A stretch of 64,000 nt of DNA from a virus. Positions 1 through 6,669 of this stretch are shown piece after piece. A program made the position numbers and the translations under genes. The first letter of the stretch is position 1, and each line of letters starts with the position of its first letter. A model generated the notes under the pieces. The model searched no databases and was not told the DNA's origin. It saw only the letters and a list, made by a program, of their open reading frames with translations. Location of the stretch: positions 1 through 64,000 of IMG/VR virus record IMGVR_UViG_3300042922_000643; one strand, written 5' to 3'.

Positions 1-1
1 T

Positions 2-181
2 GCGGGTATAGAATGTACAGCTATGAATATCATAAGCATGATAGTTAAAAAAGCTCCTCCATTAGAATCATTCAATCGCGCTCATGCCTTGTCGTATAGC
101 TTTATCAGCCATCCTGACACCTATGAAGGCTTGCTTACTAGTAACGAAAAATGCATGTTTTTACTGGATGATCAGGAGTGA
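2..181 (+). CDS. hypothetical protein, 3' end only
   Basis: The window opens inside a reading frame that stays open from base 2 to a TGA at 179-181. It gives at least 59 residues with no recognisable motif and an acidic end (LLDDQE). The next gene begins five bases later, the spacing usual for this packed region, which supports it being the tail of a real gene. Its start lies outside the window. Confidence 0.5.
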   Translation, partial: AGIECTAMNIISMIVKKAPPLESFNRAHALSYSFISHPDTYEGLLTSNEKCMFLLDDQE

Positions 182-186
182 TACCT

Positions 187-330
187 ATGATCGATGAATA
201 CAAGCCTATGTCTAGTGAGGAAATAGATCTTTGGATAAAAAAAGTACAGAAGGAAGTTAATGAAACTTTAATCCGATTATTGTGGAGAACGAACGAGGAT
301 TATTCTAAAGATTTACAAGATTGTGAGTAA
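187..330 (+). CDS. small hypothetical protein (47 aa)
   Basis: ATG 187 follows AGGAG at 174-178 with 8 bases between. The 47-residue product is helical and charged. Its last residues (TNEDYSKDLQDCE) resemble the end of the next gene (SNEDYIKNLQDID), so the two proteins share a C-terminal tail and may be related by partial duplication. The function is unknown. Confidence 0.65.
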   Translation: MIDEYKPMSSEEIDLWIKKVQKEVNETLIRLLWRTNEDYSKDLQDCE

Positions 331-342
331 GGAGGTTGGAAT

Positions 343-690
343 ATGTCCTGGGCATGGATCACTGGTGAACTATCGACTAGAGACGTAACTGAAATCGGAT
401 CAAGGAGAGGGAACATTGGATATACTCCGCAGCCTGTCACTTTCCCTGTGTCAAGAGAACAGCAAATAGCTAGACCGCTCAATCAGTCTCATATTTATAC
501 GTCATTAGATGCTACTGAGTATCTAGTGAATAGTAGTAGGAGTATGCACTATTCAGGTTCCCTAGAGGAATTTAATCTCATCGTTCGAGATCGCGCTCGC
601 CTGATAGAAAGAGATATTTACCAAACATTTTTTGCTTTTAGCTCCAGATCGAACGAAGATTATATCAAAAATCTACAAGATATTGATTAG
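343..690 (+). CDS. hypothetical protein (115 aa)
   Basis: ATG 343 sits behind a strong AAGGAGG and 12 bases after the previous stop. The N-terminal half has no recognisable motif. The C-terminal third is helical and ends SNEDYIKNLQDID, matching the tail of the 47-residue protein just upstream. The gene is followed closely by the Tad2-like gene, so the three are probably co-transcribed. The function is unknown. Confidence 0.7.
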   Translation: MSWAWITGELSTRDVTEIGSRRGNIGYTPQPVTFPVSREQQIARPLNQSHIYTSLDATEYLVNSSRSMHYSGSLEEFNLIVRDRARLIERDIYQTFFAFSSRSNEDYIKNLQDID

Positions 691-700
691 GAGGATTCAT

Positions 701-1021
701 ATGGATATCGGTAATGCAATGGGATTAATTAAGGAAGGAAGAAAAGTTGGACGAAAGGCCTGGGGCAAAAACAATGTATTTGCTTCTTCTTCCAATGATC
801 GTACATGGATTGTTCTTATGCCTGAGTTAAAGCTTCCTGCTTACTCCGCTCAAATTGCTGGAGCAAAAGTCAATGACAGAACCGCTAAACATATTGGTCA
901 TGATACACCACTTAATTCCCAGCCTTACATCGCGCTTTGGGTAGGTGATGGTCGTTGGCAGCCAGGCTGGATACCTACACAAGAAGACCTCTTGGCCATG
1001 GATTATTTTATTGTAGATTAA
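701..1021 (+). CDS. tad2: Tad2-like (DUF2829) Thoeris anti-defence protein
   Basis: The 106-residue product has the DUF2829 layout: an N-terminal helix with a basic turn (MDIGNAMGLIKEGRKVGRKAW), a central strand region, and the C-terminal signature YIALW..DGRWQPGWIPTQEDLLAMDYFIV. DUF2829 is the fold of Tad2, a small phage protein known to bind and sequester the gcADPR signal made by Thoeris ThsB proteins. ATG 701 is chosen because AGGAGG at 689-694 sits 6 bases before it; an in-frame ATG 69 bases upstream has no ribosome site and lies within the previous gene. It is slightly longer than typical members (about 90 aa) through a linker around residues 45-70. The family call rests on motif recognition, and anti-Thoeris activity is inferred. 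Confidence 0.7.
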   Translation: MDIGNAMGLIKEGRKVGRKAWGKNNVFASSSNDRTWIVLMPELKLPAYSAQIAGAKVNDRTAKHIGHDTPLNSQPYIALWVGDGRWQPGWIPTQEDLLAMDYFIVD

Positions 1022-1042
1022 ATATGACATGGAGGTAAGACT

Positions 1043-1213
1043 ATGGCAAAAGCAATCATAACTATTGATGCTGAGGAATTTTGGGTAGCACTTCGTGAGT
1101 ATATTCAAAAACATTATGGAATTACTGCTATGGATCTCGTCGTGAAGTATAGCAGAGGAGAAATCACACAGATTATCGCAGAATATGAATTTAAAAAGAT
1201 ACTTGAAAACTAG
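1043..1213 (+). CDS. small hypothetical protein (56 aa)
   Basis: ATG 1043 follows TGGAGG at 1030-1035. The product is a mixed alpha/beta mini-protein with an ordered core (FWVALREYIQKHYGI, then a charged helix near the end) and no recognised domain. Just after the stop lies a small CCCAC/GTGGG hairpin (1214-1227), possibly a processing or translation signal rather than a terminator, since no T-run follows. Confidence 0.65.
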   Translation: MAKAIITIDAEEFWVALREYIQKHYGITAMDLVVKYSRGEITQIIAEYEFKKILEN

Positions 1214-1258
1214 CCCACTAAGGTGGGTATACATAAAGGATTAGGAGGTGCTAAGCAA

Positions 1259-1627
1259 ATGTATCTACTTGAAATCAAATATGAAGATAAAATTCATATT
1301 ATTGAGAAGATCCAAGTTTTGGAGCAATCTTCTGATTACCCAGAAGTTAAGTTTGCTTACATTGAAGTGCCACATAACGTACTTCAGCTTTCTCATAACG
1401 ATAGGTTTCTACGTACTTTTTTTAGCGGTATAGGTTCAAGTTGTTACCCTATTATTTATCAAGACCCTGATTTCCCTATGGATGAAAATGCACAAACCTC
1501 AAGATGTGTGTCTAGTAGTCCGTATCGATGGATTGAAATATCTACTTCGGAAAAAGGAAAACTTGCAACCTTACTTACCGATGCAGTTAATCAAGAATTT
1601 GCTCGTCACTTACCTGATTTTGAGTAG
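1259..1627 (+). CDS. tandem paralogue family protein 1 (YRWIEIS motif)
   Basis: The 122-residue product opens with a beta strand (MYLLEIKYEDKIHII) and carries YRWIEIS at about residues 89-95, then ends in an acidic DFE. The next three family genes share this plan: a short hydrophobic start, a central ID/WAFI-type strand, a [YF][RK]W[IVL] motif and an acidic C-terminal D/E. ATG 1259 has AGGAGGTG 8 bases upstream; an in-frame GTG at 1223 has no ribosome site. The function is unknown. The tandem arrangement suggests duplicated accessory proteins binding varied targets. Confidence 0.75.
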   Translation: MYLLEIKYEDKIHIIEKIQVLEQSSDYPEVKFAYIEVPHNVLQLSHNDRFLRTFFSGIGSSCYPIIYQDPDFPMDENAQTSRCVSSSPYRWIEISTSEKGKLATLLTDAVNQEFARHLPDFE

Positions 1628-1638
1628 GAGGCTTTAAA

Positions 1639-2007
1639 ATGTATACTGTTGAAATTACAGCGAATGGTCTTCATTTGATCAAGGATGTCTTATACCTTGA
1701 AAAGATGACGGATTGGGATAATCAAAGATGGGCGTTTATTAAACTAGATAGTAAAGAAGAACTTCAAAGATATCGACAAGACGATAGCTTGAGGCATATA
1801 TTTGGTGTTTTCGGCTGGACCGCATACACTTTTGAATATATACAGCCAGGTTTTCAACTTGCAGATAAGCATGATGCGACAATGTTTGGACAAGACTCTA
1901 TATATCGATGGATTGAAATATCGAATTCATTAAAAGGTCAACACGCTGTACTCCATCGGGCATTATATAATGAAGAATATTTGCCTATACTATCAGATTA
2001 TGAATAG
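1639..2007 (+). CDS. tandem paralogue family protein 2 (YRWIEIS motif)
   Basis: This is a 122-residue paralogue of the preceding gene. The DNA around YRWIEIS is almost unchanged between the two (a run of about 20 bases near 1523 and 1906 is the same), which points to fairly recent duplication. The N-terminus (MYTVEITANGLHLIKDV) matches the strand-turn-strand start of the family. It has a strong ribosome site (TAGGAGG) and starts 11 bases after the upstream stop. The function is unknown. Confidence 0.75.
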   Translation: MYTVEITANGLHLIKDVLYLEKMTDWDNQRWAFIKLDSKEELQRYRQDDSLRHIFGVFGWTAYTFEYIQPGFQLADKHDATMFGQDSIYRWIEISNSLKGQHAVLHRALYNEEYLPILSDYE

Positions 2008-2018
2008 GAGGTGCTACT

Positions 2019-2408
2019 GTGTATACCGTATACCTGGCATCCGATCCAGAAAAATTTCGATTTAAGGTCTGGGCTTTTGAGAAAGTGCATGGAAATTTGG
2101 ATGCAACTACAAGAGCGTGGGCTTGTATTAAATTCAAAGACAGGGCAGAACATGATAGATTTAAGACTGATCCTATCACTTCAGTTCATTATGAGGGAAG
2201 CGCTGGCCCACCTAAAAACGATGTCTATTACCGCATCGAAGGTTTCAGCATTGAAGATGATAAAATTTTAGAAGAGATGGAACGTGAAAATAGCTGTTAT
2301 CGCTGGTTACTATCTTCTAACAACATAGAAGATGGAACATATTGGATATACGAACTTGAACCTCAATCTAATGAAGATAGTCTATGCTTGCTTTGCGATG
2401 CTGAGTAA
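2019..2408 (+). CDS. tandem paralogue family protein 3
   Basis: The GTG start at 2019 lies 8 bases behind AGGAGG. The 129-residue product begins MYTVYLASDPEKF, has a central WACIKFKDRAEHDRF strand comparable to WAFIKLDSKEELQRY in the preceding paralogue, and carries YRWLLSS as a diverged form of YRWIEIS. It ends in the acidic DAE. It is less alike than copies 1 and 2, so an older duplication is likely. The function is unknown. Confidence 0.75.
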   Translation: MYTVYLASDPEKFRFKVWAFEKVHGNLDATTRAWACIKFKDRAEHDRFKTDPITSVHYEGSAGPPKNDVYYRIEGFSIEDDKILEEMERENSCYRWLLSSNNIEDGTYWIYELEPQSNEDSLCLLCDAE

Positions 2409-2420
2409 GGAGTGTTTCCT

Positions 2421-2735
2421 ATGGTCAATTTATACTGGGTTTATTCGGATCAGAACTGGGTCATTCAAAAGGGCACAGTAAGTTATTGGTTGACTGATCA
2501 TATGTATGAAGCAGTAAGGGATGCTAATGGAAGCTTCCTAATTTCCAGTGAATATGAAAATGTAATTTTCAATGATATGCCGACAGATATGTTTGAGTTT
2601 ATTCCAAGGGAGGAAGTTAAAATGCAACCTGTTCTACAGATCACCTGTCTTGAATGTGGCAAAAATGCGGATATTAAGCCAGGCGAGCATTGGATTTGCG
2701 GCGACTGCAAAAATAAACAGGAAAAAAGCAGTTAA
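2421..2735 (+). CDS. zinc-ribbon protein (104 aa)
   Basis: The product ends in a clear zinc ribbon, CLECGKNADIKPGEHWICGDC, with two CxxC knuckles about 15 residues apart. The N-terminal 75 residues are aromatic-rich (LYWVYSDQNWVIQKG) with no family I recognise. ATG 2421 is preferred over an in-frame GTG at 2412 because AAGGAG at 2407-2412 gives 8-base spacing. It interrupts the tandem paralogue series. It may bind nucleic acid or a protein partner, but no function can be assigned. Confidence 0.7.
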   Translation: MVNLYWVYSDQNWVIQKGTVSYWLTDHMYEAVRDANGSFLISSEYENVIFNDMPTDMFEFIPREEVKMQPVLQITCLECGKNADIKPGEHWICGDCKNKQEKSS

Positions 2736-2747
2736 GAGGTGATGTTA

Positions 2748-3077
2748 ATGAAATTTCTTGTCTATAAAAAGAATCCTGATTTGTTTCGAAAGAGAGTTCT
2801 TGTCATCGATATATGGATGAAAACAGATAAGTATGCCTGCTTTGAACTTGCCGAGGACGAAAGCTGTCCTTTTAGCTGCGGAGAAGGTGCTCCAGGATCT
2901 GATAGTGATATCTTATATGTTGATCCATCTTTTCAGCTCACCGAAGAAATATTAGAAGAAATGGATGCTTCAGATACTCGGTTTAAGTGGGTTAAACTTA
3001 GCAATGAACATGTTGAATTCGTTGATGTCCTTGATACAAATGAATCTATGGTCAGTATTCTACGAGAGTGTGAATAG
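2748..3077 (+). CDS. tandem paralogue family protein 4
   Basis: The 109-residue product starts with the family strand (MKFLVYKKNPDLF), has YACFELAED in place of WAFIKLDSK, and carries FKWVKLSNEHVEF where copies 1 and 2 have YRWIEISNS. It ends RECE. Several start codons lie close together (GTG 2739, ATG 2742, ATG 2748); ATG 2748 is the best spaced from AGAGGTG. This is the most diverged of the four copies. The function is unknown. Confidence 0.7.
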   Translation: MKFLVYKKNPDLFRKRVLVIDIWMKTDKYACFELAEDESCPFSCGEGAPGSDSDILYVDPSFQLTEEILEEMDASDTRFKWVKLSNEHVEFVDVLDTNESMVSILRECE

Positions 3078-3088
3078 GAGGTGTTTAG

Positions 3089-3271
3089 GTGACTGATTAT
3101 ACTCATGTAAAAAAAGAACAATGGACTGCTGAAGAAATTACGGAACATCTTAAAAATATTGGTGTGACTGGGCCTATTGATAAGCCTAAAAGTTCAAAGC
3201 TAGGTACAACAGCGCCACAACAAAAATACGGTAGTTCTCGCTATGTACAGCGCGGCGGAGAACGATGGTAG
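3089..3271 (+). CDS. small hypothetical protein (60 aa)
   Basis: GTG 3089 is preceded by AGGAGGTG. The first half is a charged helix (EQWTAEEITEHLKNIG). The second half is low-complexity and basic (KPKSSKLGTTAPQQKYGSSRYVQRGGERW), probably disordered. This shape is common in phage host-takeover or nucleic-acid-binding peptides, but nothing here proves it. Confidence 0.65.
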   Translation: MTDYTHVKKEQWTAEEITEHLKNIGVTGPIDKPKSSKLGTTAPQQKYGSSRYVQRGGERW

Positions 3272-3283
3272 GAGGTATAGATA

Positions 3284-3427
3284 ATGGAATTCATTGGCGA
3301 AAAGGACCGTCAAATCTGGAAAGCATTGTATTCAACACTTACCACTGCTCAGATTGAAAAAGCTTTACGCAATGCAAAACTCAGCCATGAAGACTGGATC
3401 TTATTTCTTAAAATATTTCACAAATAA
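3284..3427 (+). CDS. small helical hypothetical protein (47 aa)
   Basis: ATG 3284 stands behind GGAGG at 3271-3275. The product looks like two amphipathic helices (RQIWKALYSTL.. and IEKALRNAKLSHEDWILFLKIF) with no known motif. It ends the first run of closely spaced genes, and a 56-base gap with a weak promoter-like pair follows. Confidence 0.6.
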   Translation: MEFIGEKDRQIWKALYSTLTTAQIEKALRNAKLSHEDWILFLKIFHK

Positions 3428-3483
3428 TTTCGTTGCTACAACCATAACCTTATGGTACTATAAAAAGGAAAAGGAGCTCTATT

Positions 3484-3768
3484 ATGGAACGCACTGTACA
3501 AGAATGGATTAAACAACGGCGGCGACAGATGCTTCTCCATTCCTTCATGTATTATCGTATGGGAGAAAGTCTAGTGTCGGATGAACAATTTGATAAGTGG
3601 GCAAGAGAACTACTCTTTCTACAAACGGAATATCCTCAGGAGTCTCTTGAAGTTGAATTCTATGAAGATTTCAAGACGTGGGATGCAACAACAGGCTATC
3701 ATCTTTCTTTCCATGAATATGATTGGCTAGAACCGCTAGCTCGTTCCATGCTTGATTATCATAAATAA
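3484..3768 (+). CDS. hypothetical protein (94 aa)
   Basis: ATG 3484 has AAGGAG 9 bases upstream. The product is mostly helical and rich in Tyr, Trp and Glu (LLHSFMYYRMGESLVSDEQFDKWARELLFLQTEYPQ..). The segment YRMGESLVSDEQFDKW resembles the helix-turn seen at the start of adenylation domains of NAD-dependent DNA ligases (YY..d.p.isD.eYD.L), so it may be a small stand-alone relative. I would not name it as a ligase because the catalytic Lys region is absent. The 56-base gap upstream contains TTGCTA and TACTAT spaced by 17, a weak promoter candidate. Confidence 0.65.
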   Translation: MERTVQEWIKQRRRQMLLHSFMYYRMGESLVSDEQFDKWARELLFLQTEYPQESLEVEFYEDFKTWDATTGYHLSFHEYDWLEPLARSMLDYHK

Positions 3769-3782
3769 GGAGTGATTTATTA

Positions 3783-4022
3783 ATGAAGAAGATTGGCCAT
3801 TTTCTGCTTAGGAATATACACTGGGGATTTATTGCTTGTATGATTTACTGGATATTTAACGGAATCCAGGTGATTAGAGGAGAATGGGTCTTTGACAAAG
3901 GAGATTCTGTATTCTCATGTATTATGGTAGCTCTCTTCTTTGCACAGGCCACTGTTCAACACCTTAGAGATATCAGACGTAATCCTGAGTGGTATGGCAA
4001 AGTAACAAAACGGGATGTATAA
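3783..4022 (+). CDS. small membrane protein (79 aa)
   Basis: Two hydrophobic stretches (about residues 14-30 and 43-58) predict two membrane helices joined by a short charged loop, followed by a basic tail (HLRDIRRNPEWYGKVTKRDV) likely to be cytoplasmic. It starts 14 bases after the upstream gene with AAGGAG nearby. No lysis-protein signature beyond size is visible, so a membrane takeover or superinfection-exclusion role is only a possibility. Confidence 0.65.
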   Translation: MKKIGHFLLRNIHWGFIACMIYWIFNGIQVIRGEWVFDKGDSVFSCIMVALFFAQATVQHLRDIRRNPEWYGKVTKRDV

Positions 4023-4058
4023 TTCAACTACCATCATTGACGAACAGTAGGTGATACT

Positions 4059-4304
4059 ATGCGTGCAAGAGGCGAAAAACATTATAAAGCTGTTTTGACC
4101 GATATGCAAGTAGCCATCATACGGGAAATGATAAACGACGGTATTCGTTTGAACGAAATCCAAGAAAACTTTGGTATTTCCAGAAGTGTTCTTCATAGTA
4201 TTAGTGCGAATTTTAGCTGGAAACATATTGCGCCACCTTCTCGTGCAAAAAAAGGTCGTGCGGATGGTCGATTGAGAGAAAAAGAAACTTCAGAAAACCC
4301 ATAA
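4059..4304 (+). CDS. helix-turn-helix DNA-binding protein (81 aa)
   Basis: Residues about 10-50 read as a helix-turn-helix of the phage type seen in HNH-associated and terminase-small-like proteins: LTDMQVAIIREMINDGIRLNEIQENFGISRSVLHSI, followed by a W-K pair. The C-terminus is strongly basic (PSRAKKGRADGRLREK). ATG 4059 has AGTAGGTG upstream. It probably binds DNA, perhaps as a local regulator. No partner or operator can be identified from sequence. Confidence 0.7.
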   Translation: MRARGEKHYKAVLTDMQVAIIREMINDGIRLNEIQENFGISRSVLHSISANFSWKHIAPPSRAKKGRADGRLREKETSENP

Positions 4305-4317
4305 AGGAGATTCTAGT

Positions 4318-4635
4318 ATGTTTAAACCAAATGTACATTTGAAGTATGTCATGGAAGTAGAAGATCTTCTTATAAAAGCTGTAGCTGCTCTCGATGAAGT
4401 ACAAAGTAAGGATATACTTGATGGTCGCGCTCAATATGCTATTAGCCAAATCCAAAAAATGATTCATGCAGTAGATCACGCCATCATTTCAGAACGTTAT
4501 GTTATGATGAATACGTTTGAAGCTGCAAAAGATAACCAGAAAGAATTATTAAATCGATCTGAACAACAACGTTTAGAACGTCTTGAAGGTATTAAAGAAA
4601 GAGCAAAAGAAGAAGGTAGCACTTATATTAGGTAA
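4318..4635 (+). CDS. helical hypothetical protein (105 aa)
   Basis: AAAGGAG precedes ATG 4318. The whole protein reads as long charged helices, ending in a probable coiled coil rich in Arg, Glu and Lys (NRSEQQRLERLEGIKERAKEEG). No family is recognised. Its stop lies 5 bases before the first stem of the structured RNA candidate at 4641. Confidence 0.65.
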   Translation: MFKPNVHLKYVMEVEDLLIKAVAALDEVQSKDILDGRAQYAISQIQKMIHAVDHAIISERYVMMNTFEAAKDNQKELLNRSEQQRLERLEGIKERAKEEGSTYIR

Positions 4636-4640
4636 AATTT

Positions 4641-4759
4641 CTGGGTGGCGGTATGTTCTATCCAGGCATCGGTGCATGGGGTAGGTAGCCCAAGTGAGAG
4701 GCGGCCTGACAAGGGAGGAGATGGCGGCGAAAACCCGCCCCTACCCCTATACTTTTTTT
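4641..4759 (+). ncRNA. candidate structured RNA or long terminator
   Basis: This stretch has no gene but pairs extensively. CTGGGT 4641-4646 pairs with ATCCAG 4660-4665 (one G-U). GGGGTAGG 4678-4685 pairs perfectly with CCTACCCC 4740-4747. GGCGG 4723-4727 pairs with CCGCC 4735-4739, directly stacked on the previous stem. Seven T residues follow (4753-4759). The closing stem plus T-run is like an intrinsic terminator with a 54-base folded interior. It precedes an NTP pyrophosphatase gene, so a leader or attenuator is possible. I do not recognise it as a known riboswitch class. Confidence 0.45.
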
Positions 4760-4794
4760 ATAGAAGTAGCACTACATAATGGGAGGTGAGATCC

Positions 4795-5121
4795 ATGCAA
4801 AAACTTATTCGTGACAATGAAAAATGGATCATCGAAGAGTTACACGGCAAAGAAGCATACACTCGAACTATTGACGATGATACTTCTTTCATCTATGAAG
4901 GCACTAGAAAGCTTCTTCTTGATGCAGGAGAGTACGCAAGATCCAAAGATGTCTGTGAAAATTTGGAGAAGCTTGCAGATATTCTTGAGATTGTATATGC
5001 ATTAGGTGCTGCAAGCGGATTTTCTCCTGAGTTATTGGATGAAACAAGACAGAGCAAAGCAAAAACATACGGTCGATTTGATAAGAGGATCTTTCTTGTC
5101 GGAATTGATAACGGTCAATAA
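4795..5121 (+). CDS. house-cleaning NTP pyrophosphatase, MazG-superfamily (COG4997-like)
   Basis: The 108-residue product follows the pattern of COG4997 all-alpha NTP pyrophosphatases: KLIRDNEKWII at the start (KLVRDKIPEII in typical members), a central Glu-rich helix, ENLEKLADILEIVYALG as the metal-binding ExxD-type helix, and the closing KTYGRFDKRIFL (family: ERGGFEKRIFL). Such enzymes hydrolyse non-canonical NTPs to the monophosphate and PPi. ATG 4795 has GGGAGGTG 7 bases upstream; GTG 4786 lies inside that site. The second Glu-rich helix is weaker than usual, so activity is likely but unproven. Confidence 0.75.
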   Translation: MQKLIRDNEKWIIEELHGKEAYTRTIDDDTSFIYEGTRKLLLDAGEYARSKDVCENLEKLADILEIVYALGAASGFSPELLDETRQSKAKTYGRFDKRIFLVGIDNGQ

Positions 5122-5133
5122 GGAGATTTTTCT

Positions 5134-5379
5134 ATGAGAGTTAACTTACAAAATAACGCAATGAAGCCGCGAATCAAACTCCTATCTCATAAAGAAATTC
5201 TTACCTGTTCTGACACTCAGTATGTCGTTAAGGAAAACAATGGATACTACTTGGCAACAAGAGAGCCAGAACATCTAGGAAGTAGGCCGACCATGCATGT
5301 TAAATTCCTTCGTGATTTTATAGTCACTTCTAAACCTAATCAGTCATCAAGAATATACAAAATCTTAGGATCGAAGTAA
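5134..5379 (+). CDS. hypothetical protein (81 aa)
   Basis: ATG 5134 follows AAGGAG and the upstream stop by 12 bases. The product is basic and beta-rich (TQYVVKENNGYYLATREPEH..), which resembles a small SH3- or OB-like barrel in outline only. The function is unknown. Confidence 0.65.
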   Translation: MRVNLQNNAMKPRIKLLSHKEILTCSDTQYVVKENNGYYLATREPEHLGSRPTMHVKFLRDFIVTSKPNQSSRIYKILGSK

Positions 5380-5401
5380 ACTGAAATTGGGAGGTGAAGA
5401 A

Positions 5402-5560
5402 ATGAACGAGAATGAAAAGCTATATCTGTGTGATACTATCACTATTCTCATTGATTACGATGGCTTTCGTACACCTGAAGGTTTGATGTCCCTAATCGAT
5501 GAAGTGAAAGAAAGACTCGTTAATATCCGTGACAATAAAGTCACATCGGATACGGTTTAA
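5402..5560 (+). CDS. small hypothetical protein (52 aa)
   Basis: GGGAGGTG lies 8 bases before ATG 5402. The product is acidic and helical (LCDTITILIDYDGFRTPEGLMSLIDEVKERL) with no recognised motif. It is the last gene before the 212-base non-coding stretch that contains a tRNA-like T-arm. Confidence 0.65.
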   Translation: MNENEKLYLCDTITILIDYDGFRTPEGLMSLIDEVKERLVNIRDNKVTSDTV

Positions 5561-5569
5561 CTTTTTAAT

Positions 5570-5749
5570 GTGCGCCTCGCTAGTTGGAGCATCAAGCTGG
5601 TTCGAGTCCAGCAGGCATGGGGTTGTTGGTGACTCACAAGGCAGCTAGAGGAACCAACAAATACTACAGAGGGAGTCCCACCAGAGGGAAATAAGGCTGT
5701 GGTTCAAAACTTCCGACACTGAGGTTTGTCCTGGTTTCTCAGTGTCACC
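5570..5749 (+). ncRNA. tRNA-like structured RNA candidate, no anticodon arm
   Basis: This non-coding interval contains a perfect tRNA T-arm: GCTGG 5596-5600, loop TTCGAGT 5601-5607, CCAGC 5608-5612. Upstream is a D-arm-like element (GCT 5579-5581, loop AGTTGG, AGC 5588-5590), but only five bases lie between the two arms, so there is no anticodon arm. Acceptor pairing is poor (CCG against GGC, then a mismatch and wobbles). Downstream are two strong hairpins, TTGTTGG 5623-5629 with CCAACAA 5654-5660 and GACACTGAG 5715-5723 with CTCAGTGTC 5738-5746. It could be a tRNA mimic, a degenerate tRNA, or part of a larger RNA together with the similar element at 7034. Confidence 0.5.
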
Positions 5750-5772
5750 CTATATATTAAGGAGCAATCATT

Positions 5773-6006
5773 ATGCAGTGGCTATACACAATATTCGAAT
5801 GGACGTGGCATTTGAATTCTTTCGGGAACTTTATGTGGACTGTTTTTCTGATTGCGATCTTTATCTGGTCATTTTTGGGCATGCTATTCATCGCTGGAGC
5901 TAATGATCCTACGTTAGGTAGATTGATTAGATTTTTTACTATATGGTTTACTAGTCCACTGATTGTTCTTTTACTTGTTGGTTACATTGGATATTTGTCA
6001 TTTTAG
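5773..6006 (+). CDS. small membrane protein (77 aa)
   Basis: The product has two or three hydrophobic helices (about residues 19-42 and 52-74) joined by a short GANDPTLGRL loop, with Trp-rich membrane borders. ATG 5773 follows AAGGAG. It begins a run with a lipoprotein gene, so this subregion looks enriched in envelope-directed proteins. No lysis motif is recognised. Confidence 0.7.
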   Translation: MQWLYTIFEWTWHLNSFGNFMWTVFLIAIFIWSFLGMLFIAGANDPTLGRLIRFFTIWFTSPLIVLLLVGYIGYLSF

Positions 6007-6029
6007 GTATGTCTAGGAGGTTATAAACC

Positions 6030-6251
6030 TTGAAAATCGGAACAATTGGTAAAGGAAAGTGGCACCATATCGTAGAATACCGTAAGAGCTACTCAGGTGA
6101 ATATTATTACTGGTATCCTATTTGCCATAGTAGTGGACGATCCATCGAAAAGGCTATTGAATATCATCCTAATCATGAACGCTACCTGTGTCCTTCATGT
6201 GTACGACAAGCTTATCAAGATGGCATTATTCGTATATCCATAGCTGAATAA
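6030..6251 (+). CDS. hypothetical protein with Cys/His pairs (73 aa)
   Basis: The TTG start at 6030 has AGGAGG 9 bases upstream. The sequence carries HHIVEY.., an aromatic stretch (YSGEYYYWYPICHSSG) and YLCPSCVRQAY; the C/H and CPSC pairs could form one zinc site. No family is recognised. Confidence 0.65.
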   Translation: MKIGTIGKGKWHHIVEYRKSYSGEYYYWYPICHSSGRSIEKAIEYHPNHERYLCPSCVRQAYQDGIIRISIAE

Positions 6252-6271
6252 ATATCTGAGGGGGAATCTAA

Positions 6272-6664
6272 ATGAAAAAGAAGCTCGCAATTATGGTTAT
6301 AGCTCTTATGACAATTATCTTAACATCATGTACTAGTGAAGCAGACACCGTATCTCATAACCTATCGAAGTCCGCGGACTCATTTGAAGTACAAAGACGA
6401 GTCGTATTCTTTAATGGGATAACAGATAAATATCTGCTTACTGTTGAAGGTCTATGCTCCCTGAATACTGATAGTGAGAAGAAGTTGACCGTTACTTGTA
6501 AGGTTGGAGACGGTCAATACAAGAAACACTACCTTGGTTTGAGCGATAATGTAAGTTATTTTGTGGAACAAACAGACGCGAAGTATGAAGATGCATTCCA
6601 CTATAAAGTAATATTTAGACCAGAATCAATCATTCCAAATATAGACCTTCAGACAAGTAAGTAA
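6272..6664 (+). CDS. lipoprotein (130 aa)
   Basis: The N-terminus is a classical lipoprotein signal: MKKK, a hydrophobic stretch, and the lipobox LTSC with Cys at about residue 20. The mature part is a small beta-rich domain with one extra Cys pair region (LCSLNTDSEKKLTVTCKVGDG). It is likely anchored outside the membrane by diacylglycerol. In phages such proteins can block superinfection (as Ltp does in a Streptococcus phage), but nothing specific shows that here. Confidence 0.75.
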   Translation: MKKKLAIMVIALMTIILTSCTSEADTVSHNLSKSADSFEVQRRVVFFNGITDKYLLTVEGLCSLNTDSEKKLTVTCKVGDGQYKKHYLGLSDNVSYFVEQTDAKYEDAFHYKVIFRPESIIPNIDLQTSK

Positions 6665-6669
6665 TCATT

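Noticed and set aside
3449-3477. Promoter TTGCTA-17-TACTAT before the 94-residue protein
   Set aside because: Each box matches consensus at only four of six positions, so it is mentioned with the gene but not called.
3484-3768. DNA ligase fragment
   Set aside because: Only a short helix resembling the start of NAD-dependent ligases is present, with no catalytic lysine motif.
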